12,034 nucleotides of DNA from JAQBDA01 sp041301185. Lineage in GTDB: Bacteria > Chloroflexota > Anaerolineae > Anaerolineales > UBA4823. Shown here piece after piece: positions 1-6,648 of the stretch; within the stretch, counting starts at the first letter, position 1; every line of letters begins with the position of its first letter. The stretch is from NCBI GenBank assembly GCA_041301185.1, contig JBFYSV010000297.1:1-12034 (forward strand). The letters are read 5' to 3'. The position numbers were made by a program, and so were the translations under genes. The notes under the pieces were generated by a model, which was given only the letters and a program-made list of their open reading frames with translations, did no database searches and was not told the DNA's origin.

Positions 1-282
1 TGAGCGTAAAATTTCAATCGTCTCCAGGGCGGGCAAGCCGGGGGGGATCTCCTCGGTCATGAAGGCTGCCAGCAGCTCTCCCTGGCGGGTCATGATCTCC
101 TCGCCGATGATCACCCGTCCCGGGTCGATCTCCTGGGCGCGCCGCGCCCCGGCGGTGGTGTTATGGTCGGTGACCACCACCCGCTGGATGTCCTTGCGGC
201 GGCAGGTCTCGACCAGCGCCTCCGGCCTCAGCAGGCTGTCTTTGGAATAGATGGTGTGGCAGTGAAACTCGACTCGCAACAT
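1..282 (-). CDS. PHP-domain metal-dependent phosphoesterase, 3' part beyond the window
   Basis: The frame stays open for 94 codons from an ATG at 282 to the window edge, so only the N-terminus is visible. It begins MLRVEFHCHTIYSKDS, the first PHP motif (H7-x-H9), followed by the second motif VVTDHN (D39, H40) and a GEEI motif with E61. These are the usual metal ligands of the PHP superfamily. Known members with this start are phosphoesterases of the TrpH/YciV type that hydrolyse nucleotide or sugar phosphates using two or three metal ions. The substrate here cannot be told from the fragment. The gene lies 27 bp downstream of the DUF362 gene on the same strand and is probably co-transcribed with it. 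No good Shine-Dalgarno sequence precedes the ATG, which suggests dependence on translation of the upstream gene. The family call is strong; the exact function is open. Confidence 0.86.
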   Translation of the reverse strand, partial: MLRVEFHCHTIYSKDSLLRPEALVETCRRKDIQRVVVTDHNTTAGARRAQEIDPGRVIIGEEIMTRQGELLAAFMTEEIPPGLPALETIEILRS

Positions 283-309
283 GGTGGGTTAATCAAAGCC
301 CGGTGATCC

Positions 310-1521
310 TTACGAGCGCCTGCGCAGCAGATAGGCTGCGCCCGCCAATACGGCGGCTGCCAGTGCCAGCCCGGCGGCAGCCTGGGCGACGGTCTTCGGC
401 TCCATGCCCGGCATGACCACTTGCCCATCGCCGTATGCTTTGAACAGCCGCCCCCAGCGGGTCTGCAGGGCAGCTTCGACGCGCTGGCGGCCCACGAAGG
501 GGTACCAGTACACGTTGTGGTAGAAATTGCTGGCGAAGTAAGACCAGGGCACCAGCGGGCTTTGCAGGAGGGGTTTCTCCAACGGCTTGAGCGGTCCGTG
601 ATAGATCAGCTTCTGGCCTTTGCTGGCGAAGGTATCCTCCTGGACGAAGTTCCACGGGCTTTCCTGCTCGATATCGTAGCCGGCGATCTCGATCTGCCGG
701 GGATCGCCCACGCCCAAACCCATCTCGTGGGCTATCCGGATAAAACGGATGCTCAGCGGGTCGAAGCCTTGCAGTTTTGCTGAGACCGCATCGATCGCCA
801 CCTGGTCCGAGGATGCCAGCAGGATGTCTTTCTCGTGCCAGCGCATCGCCCGCGGCCCTGGCCCGTCTCCGGCAAAGGTGCCGTCCATCACGGCGAAGAT
901 GCCCGGGTGAATATCCTGCTGGATCATCAGCAGGTCTACCAGCGTGTCGTGGATCACGGCGTGCGTCCAGTGCCGGTTGCGGTGCAGCAGCCCGCCAAAG
1001 GCGTTCTTCATCGCTCCGGTGATGGTGGTGAATACGTGGGTCTTGACGGTGGGCAGGTGGATGATGTTCATCCCCTCCAGCGCCTTGGGGATGAAAACGC
1101 CTTGCGGATAGACCTTATCCAGCACCAGGAAGGGCTGCTTGGGGTGGTATTCCATCCACTCGAAGTCCTGGTTGTACAGGTACAGGCATGGCACCTCGTA
1201 TTTCTCGGTGACATACAGGTGCTTATTATTGCGTTCCGCATCCGCGGTGTTCACGACCACGGTATCATTGTGGACCCCTACCAGGTCGTTGTAACCGGCA
1301 TTCTTCAGGGCGCGGAGTACACCCTCAATCTGCCAGGGTGTGGAAGAGCAAGCCGGGTACCAGGTCTGCCAGGAGATGTTGATCTTCAAGCCCGTGCGGG
1401 TATTCTTGGGCAGGGCGGTCTCGAATTCAGCCAGCTTCATCAGCCGTTCGATATCATCCAGGACTGTATCCGGAGAAGTCTTCAGTACGGCAACCTTACC
1501 TTTGCCGGGAAATTCACTCAT
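310..1521 (-). CDS. DUF362 domain protein with C-terminal membrane anchor
   Basis: This 403-residue protein has DUF362 hallmarks: a central LPTVKTH segment (156-162), a GAMKN segment (169-173), VMDGTFAGDGPGPR (211-224), and SSDQVAIDAVSAKLQG (237-252) with a conserved Asp at 245. DUF362 proteins are widespread, often beside Fe-S proteins, and their biochemical role is not established. Some carry a ferredoxin domain; this one shows no 4Fe-4S CxxCxxC motif. Residues about 378-399 form an Ala/Leu/Val-rich helix ending in RRRS, so the protein is probably tail-anchored. There is no N-terminal signal peptide, hence the main domain is inferred to be cytoplasmic. The ATG at 1521 is supported by a GGAGG Shine-Dalgarno sequence (1528-1532 on the minus strand) six bases upstream. 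A TAGAAT -10-like hexamer lies at 1581-1576 (minus), with only a poor -35. The PHP gene follows 27 bp after the stop. Confidence 0.9.
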   Translation of the reverse strand: MSEFPGKGKVAVLKTSPDTVLDDIERLMKLAEFETALPKNTRTGLKINISWQTWYPACSSTPWQIEGVLRALKNAGYNDLVGVHNDTVVVNTADAERNNKHLYVTEKYEVPCLYLYNQDFEWMEYHPKQPFLVLDKVYPQGVFIPKALEGMNIIHLPTVKTHVFTTITGAMKNAFGGLLHRNRHWTHAVIHDTLVDLLMIQQDIHPGIFAVMDGTFAGDGPGPRAMRWHEKDILLASSDQVAIDAVSAKLQGFDPLSIRFIRIAHEMGLGVGDPRQIEIAGYDIEQESPWNFVQEDTFASKGQKLIYHGPLKPLEKPLLQSPLVPWSYFASNFYHNVYWYPFVGRQRVEAALQTRWGRLFKAYGDGQVVMPGMEPKTVAQAAAGLALAAAVLAGAAYLLRRRS

Positions 1522-1696
1522 TGATAACCTCCAGAGGAAATAGCTGTTCGCTTACTATGACTCAATACACGTGGTATTCTAACAAGGATTTGCCCTTCTC
1601 GGAAGCTGTTTTTCCAGGACTATCGAAGGTGTAAACAAAGATATTTGAACCTCTTCACCATAGGTGTAATTACTCCCATTCAATTGCCGTAACCCG

Positions 1697-1726
1697 TTGC
1701 CTGTTTCGCCGGTTTTGATATACAAT
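1697..1726 (+). promoter_or_regulatory. Candidate sigma-70-type promoter for psuK-psuG
   Basis: TTGCCT (1697-1702) and TACAAT (1721-1726) are separated by 18 bp and lie about 48 bp upstream of the psuK ATG. The -10 matches consensus at five of six positions and the -35 at four. This is the best pair in the 252-bp region between the divergent DUF362 and psuK genes. It is called by eye only. Confidence 0.35.
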
Positions 1727-1773
1727 CTACGTTAAGAAGCCCAGGGTAGTCCCAAAATGATCGGAGGTCCGCA

Positions 1774-2730
1774 ATGATTGAAAACCCGATATCGCCATCA
1801 CCAGATGGGCCGGTACTGGTGATTGGCGCAGCCGGGGTAGATATCGTAGGCAGGCTGCGCGGCGAGCTGCAATCCGAATCATCCACGCCCGCCCAGATCC
1901 GCGAATCTTTCGGCGGGGTGGCGCGCAACGTCTCTGAGAACCTGGCTCGCCTGGGGCAGCCGGTGACCCTGATCTCCGCCGTGGGGGATGATGAAGCCGG
2001 CGAGCGCTTGCTGGGTGATATTGCCTCGGCAGGGGTAAATATCGACCTGGTATTAAGGACCGCTCAGTATTCCACCGGCGCTTACCTGGCGGTAGTCAAC
2101 CAGGCGGGAATGCTCCAGTTTGCCCTGGACGATATGCGCGCCCTTTCCGCCCTCACGCCGGCGTACATCAGCCAGCACGAAACATTGTTCCGAGAGGCCT
2201 CGCTGCTGTTTATCGATGCCAATCTTCCCGAAAAAACGCTGAAAAAGATCATGTCGCTGGCGCGCAAAGCGCGCCTGCCGGTTTGCGCCGATCCGACCTC
2301 CTCGGTGCTGGCGCCGCGCCTGAAGCCCTACCTGGACCGCCTGTACCTGATCACCCCGAACGGCTCTGAAGCATCCATCTACTGTGAGCCGGAGCGGAAA
2401 ATTACCAACCGCCGCCAGGCAATGGAGGCTGCCAAGCACCTGGTTGGTCAGGGGGTTGAGATTGCTTATATCAGCCTGGCTGAACAAGGCCTGTGCTATG
2501 CAACCTCTGAAACCAAAGGCTATATCCCGGCGATCCGCACGGAGATCATCGACCCGACCGGTGCAGGCGATGCACTGTCTGCAACGGTAATATTCGCCTT
2601 GCTCAACGATATCCCCCTGGATGACGCTGTCCGGCTGGGGGTGACGGCAGCATCGCTGACCCTGCGCTATCGCGGCTCAGTGGTGCCTGATCTATCTCTG
2701 GAAAAACTCTACGATCAACTGGTGATCTAA
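1774..2730 (+). CDS. psuK: PfkB-family carbohydrate kinase, probable pseudouridine kinase
   Basis: This 318-residue protein belongs to the ribokinase/PfkB family. It shows an N-terminal substrate-binding strand (VLVIGAAGVDI, 14-24), signature 1 (GGVARNVSENLARLG, 47-61), a TPNGSEA segment (194-200), and signature 2 with the anion hole and catalytic Asp (DPTGAGDALSA, 260-270; D266). PfkB kinases phosphorylate sugars or nucleosides with ATP. The specific assignment to pseudouridine kinase (pseudouridine to pseudouridine 5'-phosphate) rests on the adjacent psuG, one base after the stop, which uses that product; psuK-psuG pairs are known in enterobacteria and elsewhere. The ATG at 1774 has a strong GGAGG (1763-1767) six bases upstream. 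Length is normal for the family. Another nucleoside or sugar kinase is possible on sequence alone, but context makes PsuK the best call. Confidence 0.82.
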   Translation: MIENPISPSPDGPVLVIGAAGVDIVGRLRGELQSESSTPAQIRESFGGVARNVSENLARLGQPVTLISAVGDDEAGERLLGDIASAGVNIDLVLRTAQYSTGAYLAVVNQAGMLQFALDDMRALSALTPAYISQHETLFREASLLFIDANLPEKTLKKIMSLARKARLPVCADPTSSVLAPRLKPYLDRLYLITPNGSEASIYCEPERKITNRRQAMEAAKHLVGQGVEIAYISLAEQGLCYATSETKGYIPAIRTEIIDPTGAGDALSATVIFALLNDIPLDDAVRLGVTAASLTLRYRGSVVPDLSLEKLYDQLVI

Positions 2731-2731
2731 C

Positions 2732-3661
2732 TTGGCTCGCAAACTACCTCCTTCATTCCAGCTTTCCCCTGAAGTCGAGCGCGCCCAGGCGCAGAAACAA
2801 CCCGTGGTAGCGCTTGAATCGACCGTGATCACCCACGGGCTGCCGTACCCCTCCAACCTGACCCTGGCGGAAGACATGGAGAACGAGGTGCGGGGCCAGG
2901 GAGCTGTGCCGGCAACCATCGCCCTCCTGGATGGCGCGGTATGTGTCGGTTTGAACCCCGCTCAGCTTCTGCAGCTATCCCAACCCGGCCGGGGTATGCG
3001 TAAAATCAGCACCCGCGATTACGGCGCTGCCATTGCCAGCGGAGCCAGCGGCGGCACCACCGTGGCAGGCACCATGCTGGCAGCTTACCTGGCTGGCATA
3101 CGCGTCTTTGCTACCGGCGGGATTGGCGGAGTGCACCACAATATCAGCCGGCGCCGCCAGGCCAGCTACGATATCTCCGCTGACTTGCCAGCCCTGGCGC
3201 ATATCCCGATGATCGTGGTGTGCGCCGGAGCGAAAGCCATCCTGAACCTGCCCGCCACCCTGGAGTACCTCGAGACCTGGGGCGTGCCTGTGGTGGGTTA
3301 CCAAAGTGATGATTTTCCGGCGTTTTTTAGCCGCAGCAGCGGCTTGAAGACCAACGCCCGCGCCGATTCCCCTGAGGAAGTAGCCCGCCTGGCGAAAGCG
3401 CACTGGTCGCTCGGCTTGCAAAGCGCGATCCTGGTTGCAGCTCCTCCCCCGGAGGAGGTGGCTCTACCCACAGAGCTGGTCAACGCTGCGGTGCGCCAGG
3501 CGCTGCGCGAAGCCCGAGAGCGCCGCATCCGCGGCCCGGAGGTCACCCCCTACCTGCTGGAGAGAGTGCGCCGGCTGACCCGGGATCAAAGTTTGCGAGC
3601 CAACCTGGGCCTGTTGTTGAATAACGCCCGATTGGCTGCCCAGATTGCACAGTATATTTGA
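2732..3661 (+). CDS. psuG: Pseudouridine-5'-phosphate glycosidase
   Basis: This 309-residue protein cleaves the C-glycosidic bond of pseudouridine 5'-phosphate to give uracil and ribose 5-phosphate. Conserved PsuG blocks run in order: ALESTVITHGLPYP (27-40, with E29), KISTRDYGAAIASGASGGTT (91-110, with K91), FATGGIGGVHH (126-136), DISADLPALA (147-156), and VVCAGAKAILNLPATLEYLET, where K168 corresponds to the Schiff-base lysine known from the E. coli enzyme. A short insertion rich in Arg (around 138-144) lies between the GGVH block and DISADL. Translation must start at TTG (2732), because family-typical residues begin right after it and the first ATG lies inside the domain. A GGTGA sequence within the psuK end (2721-2725) is a plausible ribosome site. 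The stop-start gap is one base, so translation is probably coupled to psuK. The assignment is firm. Confidence 0.94.
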   Translation: MARKLPPSFQLSPEVERAQAQKQPVVALESTVITHGLPYPSNLTLAEDMENEVRGQGAVPATIALLDGAVCVGLNPAQLLQLSQPGRGMRKISTRDYGAAIASGASGGTTVAGTMLAAYLAGIRVFATGGIGGVHHNISRRRQASYDISADLPALAHIPMIVVCAGAKAILNLPATLEYLETWGVPVVGYQSDDFPAFFSRSSGLKTNARADSPEEVARLAKAHWSLGLQSAILVAAPPPEEVALPTELVNAAVRQALREARERRIRGPEVTPYLLERVRRLTRDQSLRANLGLLLNNARLAAQIAQYI

Positions 3662-3681
3662 TCTAATTTGAGTTGGTAATA

Positions 3682-3704
3682 CCAGCCCTGGCTCAAGGGG
3701 CTGG
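3682..3704. terminator. Weak stem-loop between convergent psuG and the Thr-Pro protein gene
   Basis: CCAGCCC (3682-3688) and GGGCTGG (3698-3704) form a 7-bp perfect GC-rich stem with a 9-base loop. It spans the last codons and stop of the minus-strand gene and lies 21 bp after the psuG stop. Its position suits a shared terminator, but neither side has a T-run, so any termination function is doubtful. Confidence 0.3.
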
Positions 3705-4793
3705 GGTAAAGGTGGGAGCGCGGGTGCGGGTCGGGATCGGTGTGACGGTTGGCCACGGGGTGATGCTGGGGGTGACCGGGGACTTGGTCATGGTGGGCCA
3801 CGGCGTGATGCTGGGAATCAGGGTGGGGCTCAGGTAAGGAGTCCGGGTGAGGGTTATGGTGGGCACCAGGGTAAATGTGCTGGTAGGGCGGGGCGTGGGC
3901 GACGGGATGGGCGTCTGGGTGGGGCGTAAAGTGCGGGTGGGGGTGACCGTGGGGGTCGTTGTTGGGGTGCGGGTAGGCGTCTCGGTCGGCGCGGCGGTTG
4001 GCGCCTCGCCCTCGACGGTAAAGCGCCCGGATTGATTCCAGATCAGGCCAGTGAAAATTTGAACTTCATACTCTCCGGGGATCCACTCCTCCGGGCGGGG
4101 CTCCCAATCGGTGTAGCCCAGCCCACCGGTGCCGCCGTTCCACGGCAGGGTCTCGAAATGAACCAGCTCGCCCTCGCGATACCACAGGGCGGTCCACTGT
4201 GAACCGTCAATCATCCCGTCATAGCTGAACAGCCCGTACATATGCCCAACCGGGTTTTGGAAGAGTGTGTTCGGATTCAGGGCGGTGTAGTTCTCGTCGA
4301 TCCCATTGGAGAAGGTGATCTCGCTGAAGATTGCATTGGGATTCGGGGTAACCGTGCTGGTGAACACCGATTCAATCGCCAGCGGCATGAACGGGGTGGG
4401 TGTGATGGTGGGGGTATCGGTTACCGCTGGGGTGGGCGTGACGGTGGGGGTCAGGCTGATGGTGGGGGTCAGGGTGATGGTGGGGGTGACCGTGATGGTG
4501 GGAGTCAGTGTGACGGTGGCGGTGGGCGGGAAGTAACGGTAGATCAGCGGCTCTACCTGGCTGTTGAACAAAACTGCCAGGGCTGCCAGGAACACCGCAC
4601 CAAACAATAGACGCCAGCCGCGCAGCATCCGCTCGCGGCGCATGCGAAAGAAAGGCAGCTTGCGCGCCGAACGAATCGAGCGAAAACCCTGCCAGGTAAA
4701 CAGGATCACCAGCAGCCCGAGAATAATTACTGCTGCCAGAACACCGGTACGGATATCTAAGGCCATGAGCGTGGTTTCGGAGAGCTGGATCAC
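3693..4793 (-). CDS. Membrane-anchored protein with Thr-Pro repeat linkers, function unknown
   Basis: From a GTG at 4793 this reads 366 residues; an ATG at 4766 (residue 10) is an equally possible start, and neither has a clear Shine-Dalgarno sequence. Two hydrophobic helices (about 17-34 and 60-78) flank a very basic loop (RSIRSARK...RMRRERMLRGWR, 38-61), so by the positive-inside rule the loop is cytoplasmic and the remainder extracellular. Then come a Thr-Pro linker built of TPTxTx hexapeptides (90-135), a compact Trp/Tyr/Gly-rich domain (about 136-262) with segments WTALWYREGELV, PWNGGTGGLGYTDW and GEYEVQIFTG, and a second Thr-Pro tail (263-366). I do not recognise the globular domain; its pattern suggests a beta-sandwich. 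It contains no cysteine and no evident catalytic motif. Such linkers are typical of exported Chloroflexota proteins. The gene lies 43 bp after the hydrolase gene, probably in its operon. Confidence 0.75.
   Translation of the reverse strand: MIQLSETTLMALDIRTGVLAAVIILGLLVILFTWQGFRSIRSARKLPFFRMRRERMLRGWRLLFGAVFLAALAVLFNSQVEPLIYRYFPPTATVTLTPTITVTPTITLTPTISLTPTVTPTPAVTDTPTITPTPFMPLAIESVFTSTVTPNPNAIFSEITFSNGIDENYTALNPNTLFQNPVGHMYGLFSYDGMIDGSQWTALWYREGELVHFETLPWNGGTGGLGYTDWEPRPEEWIPGEYEVQIFTGLIWNQSGRFTVEGEAPTAAPTETPTRTPTTTPTVTPTRTLRPTQTPIPSPTPRPTSTFTLVPTITLTRTPYLSPTLIPSITPWPTMTKSPVTPSITPWPTVTPIPTRTRAPTFTPAP
4389..4532 (-). repeat. 18-bp tandem repeats encoding TPTxTx hexapeptides
   Basis: About eight 18-bp units run end to end. 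The clearest are 4443-4460, 4461-4478, 4479-4496 and 4497-4514; on the plus strand each begins ggtggg, and the first three continue with ggt. The unit is a multiple of three, so copy-number change keeps the frame. Flanking units are more degenerate. A second, less regular Thr-Pro stretch in the same gene covers about 3700-4008. Confidence 0.8.
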
Positions 4794-4836
4794 GCCGGCT
4801 GGGGATGGTTACCCCGGGAGATTGCCCGTAGAATGA

Positions 4837-5607
4837 TCAGGGCAACTTTTCTGCTTTAACCGGATTGCTCAGCTTGCCGATACCTTCTATTGTAACCTCA
4901 ACTACGTCTCCGGGGAGAAGTGGTCCTACGCCGGCGGGGGTGCCGGTGAGCAGCACATCGCCCGGCTCTAAGGTCATGATCGATGAGCAGAAAGCAATGA
5001 GCTGGCGAACGTTGAAAACCATATCCCGGGTAGATGCCATTTGGCGCATCTCTCCATTGACGTGGCAGGTGACCATGGCGTCTGCCGGGTCGAACTCGGT
5101 CTCAATCCAGGGACCCAGCGGGCAAAAAGTGTCGAAACCTTTACCACGCGTCCACTGCCCGTCCCGGCGTTGCAGATCGCGGGCAGTCACATCGTTGGCT
5201 ATGGTATAGCCCAAGACGTATTCTATCGCATCTGCTGGTTGGATCCAACGCCCGCGTTTACCAATCACCACGCCCAGCTCGGCTTCATGCTCGACCCGCT
5301 GCGACTGGGGCGGCAGGATGATTGACTCGCCGGTGCCAATCACTGAGGATGGCGGCTTGAGGAATATCAGGGGAAGATCAGGCACCTCTGCGTCGTGTTC
5401 TTTGGCGTGAGCGACGTAATTCCGCCCGATGCAAATGATCTTGCTGGGCTCAACCGGTGGTAGTAAGCGGATCTGTTCGAGAGGCAGGCTTGCTTCCAGG
5501 CGGCGAAATTCATCGAACAAGGAGCCCTCGATCGGGCCAACTTTATCTTCCAGGATCCAGCCAAAGCGCGGTGAATCCCCACCGGCCCGGTAACGAATGA
5601 GTCTCAT
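4837..5607 (-). CDS. Fumarylacetoacetate hydrolase (FAH) family protein
   Basis: This 256-residue protein has a short N-terminal region (1-50) and a full FAH catalytic domain. Visible motifs are IICIGRNYVAHAKEH (57-71), FLKPPSSVIG (82-91), the metal-binding VEHEAELGVVIG with E108 and E110, YTIANDVTARDLQ with D139, RGKGFDTFCPLGPW (154-167) and LLTGTPAGVGPL near the C-terminus. Family members use Mg2+ or Mn2+ to hydrolyse or decarboxylate 2-oxo acids and acylpyruvates, in aromatic or sugar-acid breakdown or in oxaloacetate/acylpyruvate clearing. The exact substrate cannot be read from sequence. The ATG at 5607 is preceded by a GGAGTGA ribosome site. The gene begins 21 bp after the RpiR-type regulator stop and reads the same way, so it is likely co-transcribed and could be under that regulator's control, perhaps acting on a sugar-acid intermediate (inference). 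Confidence 0.92.
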   Translation of the reverse strand: MRLIRYRAGGDSPRFGWILEDKVGPIEGSLFDEFRRLEASLPLEQIRLLPPVEPSKIICIGRNYVAHAKEHDAEVPDLPLIFLKPPSSVIGTGESIILPPQSQRVEHEAELGVVIGKRGRWIQPADAIEYVLGYTIANDVTARDLQRRDGQWTRGKGFDTFCPLGPWIETEFDPADAMVTCHVNGEMRQMASTRDMVFNVRQLIAFCSSIMTLEPGDVLLTGTPAGVGPLLPGDVVEVTIEGIGKLSNPVKAEKLP

Positions 5608-5628
5608 AGGTCACTCCGAAGGTTTCGT

Positions 5629-6465
5629 TTATTCGAATGGTTGTTGGATGCGTGCAGATAGCTGGGCAATGGATTGCTCTGTCCCGGCGAACCGATCGGC
5701 AAAACGCCAGCGCAGTACCTGTGCCAGGGCATAGACGATCGCTTCGATCGAAACAATGCCGACGCCGGTTGATGGGTGGGCGTGGGCAGCCAGGACGATG
5801 TTTGCCTCACGGGCAGATGCCAGCGAAGCCGAGCCGACAATGGCTGCCGTCTGGATTCCCTTTAAGCGGGCTTCGCCCAGGGCGCGAGCAATGTAGGGTG
5901 ACTGCCCGGTCACCTCCATCGCCAGGAGCAGGTCCTGGGTGGTAGCGGTATTGACCGTGCGAGCCAGGTCTGCGATTCCACCTCGGGCGATGTACACCGG
6001 AAAACCGCCTTGTTCCAGGTATTGGACCAGGCTGTAGGCGGTGGGCTGGGCGGGGTTCTCTGCCAGGATGACGATTCGCCGCCCGACCTCCATCAGGTCA
6101 ACCAGGCTCTGCATGGCGTCGGTGTCCAGCGAGATGCGCGTCTGGTCCAGGGCGACTGCCAGCTCGCGCATGGCTGTGGCAACAATTCCCGCAGTAGATT
6201 CGGTCACCTCGGCTTGCTTGGGGCGGATGAGCAAGTCGTCCTTCACCCGGGTGCGGATCTCCCGTTGCAGCTCGGGAAATCCCGTGTAACCCAGGAATTG
6301 TGAAAACCGCACCACGGTCGCGGCATCCAGGTTCAAAGCATGCGCCAGCTCGCTGGCGGTCATGAAAGCTGCTTCTACATAAGAGTCCAACAAGAAATCA
6401 GCCAGTTTTGCAAAGCTTTTCGACATCTCGGGTCTTTCACGACGGATACGCTCTTCGTAAAGCAT
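5629..6465 (-). CDS. RpiR/MurR-family transcriptional regulator (HTH plus SIS domain)
   Basis: The 278-residue protein has the RpiR layout. An N-terminal helix-turn-helix domain (1-75) contains the family-typical stretch from ASELAHALNL (37-46) through TVVRFSQFLGYTGFPELQREI (50-70), and a C-terminal SIS sugar-phosphate-binding domain covers about 117-250. RpiR proteins control carbohydrate genes in response to phosphosugars. The SIS ligand loops are unusual: the first reads AENPAQ (135-140) and the second MEVTGQSP (183-190), whereas the canonical second loop is SxSGxTxE. The ligand may therefore differ from classical phosphosugars. The ATG at 6465 has a perfect GGAGG (6471-6475, minus strand) five bases upstream. 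It heads a three-gene operon with the FAH protein and the Thr-Pro protein and is divergent from the GDE-pgl operon. A 14-bp palindrome 52 bp upstream of its start is a candidate autoregulatory operator. Confidence 0.92.
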   Translation of the reverse strand: MLYEERIRRERPEMSKSFAKLADFLLDSYVEAAFMTASELAHALNLDAATVVRFSQFLGYTGFPELQREIRTRVKDDLLIRPKQAEVTESTAGIVATAMRELAVALDQTRISLDTDAMQSLVDLMEVGRRIVILAENPAQPTAYSLVQYLEQGGFPVYIARGGIADLARTVNTATTQDLLLAMEVTGQSPYIARALGEARLKGIQTAAIVGSASLASAREANIVLAAHAHPSTGVGIVSIEAIVYALAQVLRWRFADRFAGTEQSIAQLSARIQQPFE

Positions 6466-6517
6466 GTGGTCCTCCGGTACGGGCGGCTGATAGGACTCCT
6501 GGTGGAGAGTTGCCTTA

Positions 6518-6531
6518 GATCAGTGCTGATC
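6518..6531. promoter_or_regulatory. 14-bp palindrome, candidate operator for the RpiR-type regulator
   Basis: GATCAG (6518-6523) and CTGATC (6526-6531) are perfect inverted arms around a TG centre. The site lies 52 bp upstream of the regulator ATG, where an autoregulatory operator would be expected. RpiR-family proteins bind inverted repeats as dimers. No second copy was seen in the window, so the link is positional only. Confidence 0.35.
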
Positions 6532-6608
6532 GGGCTATGGATTTACCCCAGGAAAATGATCGCCCAGGCAAATAATATCTATAGAAGGTACGCAATTGAA
6601 GGAGGAAC

Positions 6609-6648
6609 TGGTTGTGTGTGGGTGTGCGGAGCACCCCACACACAACCA
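6609..6648. repeat. Long near-perfect hairpin in the divergent region
   Basis: TGGTTGTGTGTGGG (6609-6622) is the exact reverse complement of the right arm 6635-6648. The 12 bases between continue the stem: after one bulged T (6623), GTGC (6624-6627) pairs with GCAC (6631-6634) around a GGA loop. The result is 18 base pairs with a single bulge. Neither flank has a T-run, so it is not a classical intrinsic terminator on either strand. It could be an mRNA leader structure, a small RNA stem, or a copy of a dispersed palindromic element. Confidence 0.85.

Noticed and set aside
835..1524. 229-residue open frame on the plus strand opposite the DUF362 gene
   Set aside because: Antisense shadow: the minus-strand frame carries the DUF362 motifs and a GGAGG ribosome site.
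1564..1578. AATAC...GTATT palindrome around CACGTG upstream of DUF362
   Set aside because: The arms are only five bases and not symmetric about CACGTG; a match this short is easily found by chance.
4242..4610. Gly/Val-rich open frames on the plus strand opposite the Thr-Pro gene (also at 3847-4035 and 4306-4536)
   Set aside because: Their repetitive Gly/Val/Asp composition is the antisense reading of Thr-Pro codons; the minus-strand frame has membrane helices and a non-repetitive domain.
6609..6648. Intrinsic terminator interpretation of the 40-bp hairpin
   Set aside because: No T-run follows on either strand, and no gene ends nearby on the plus or minus strand to be terminated.
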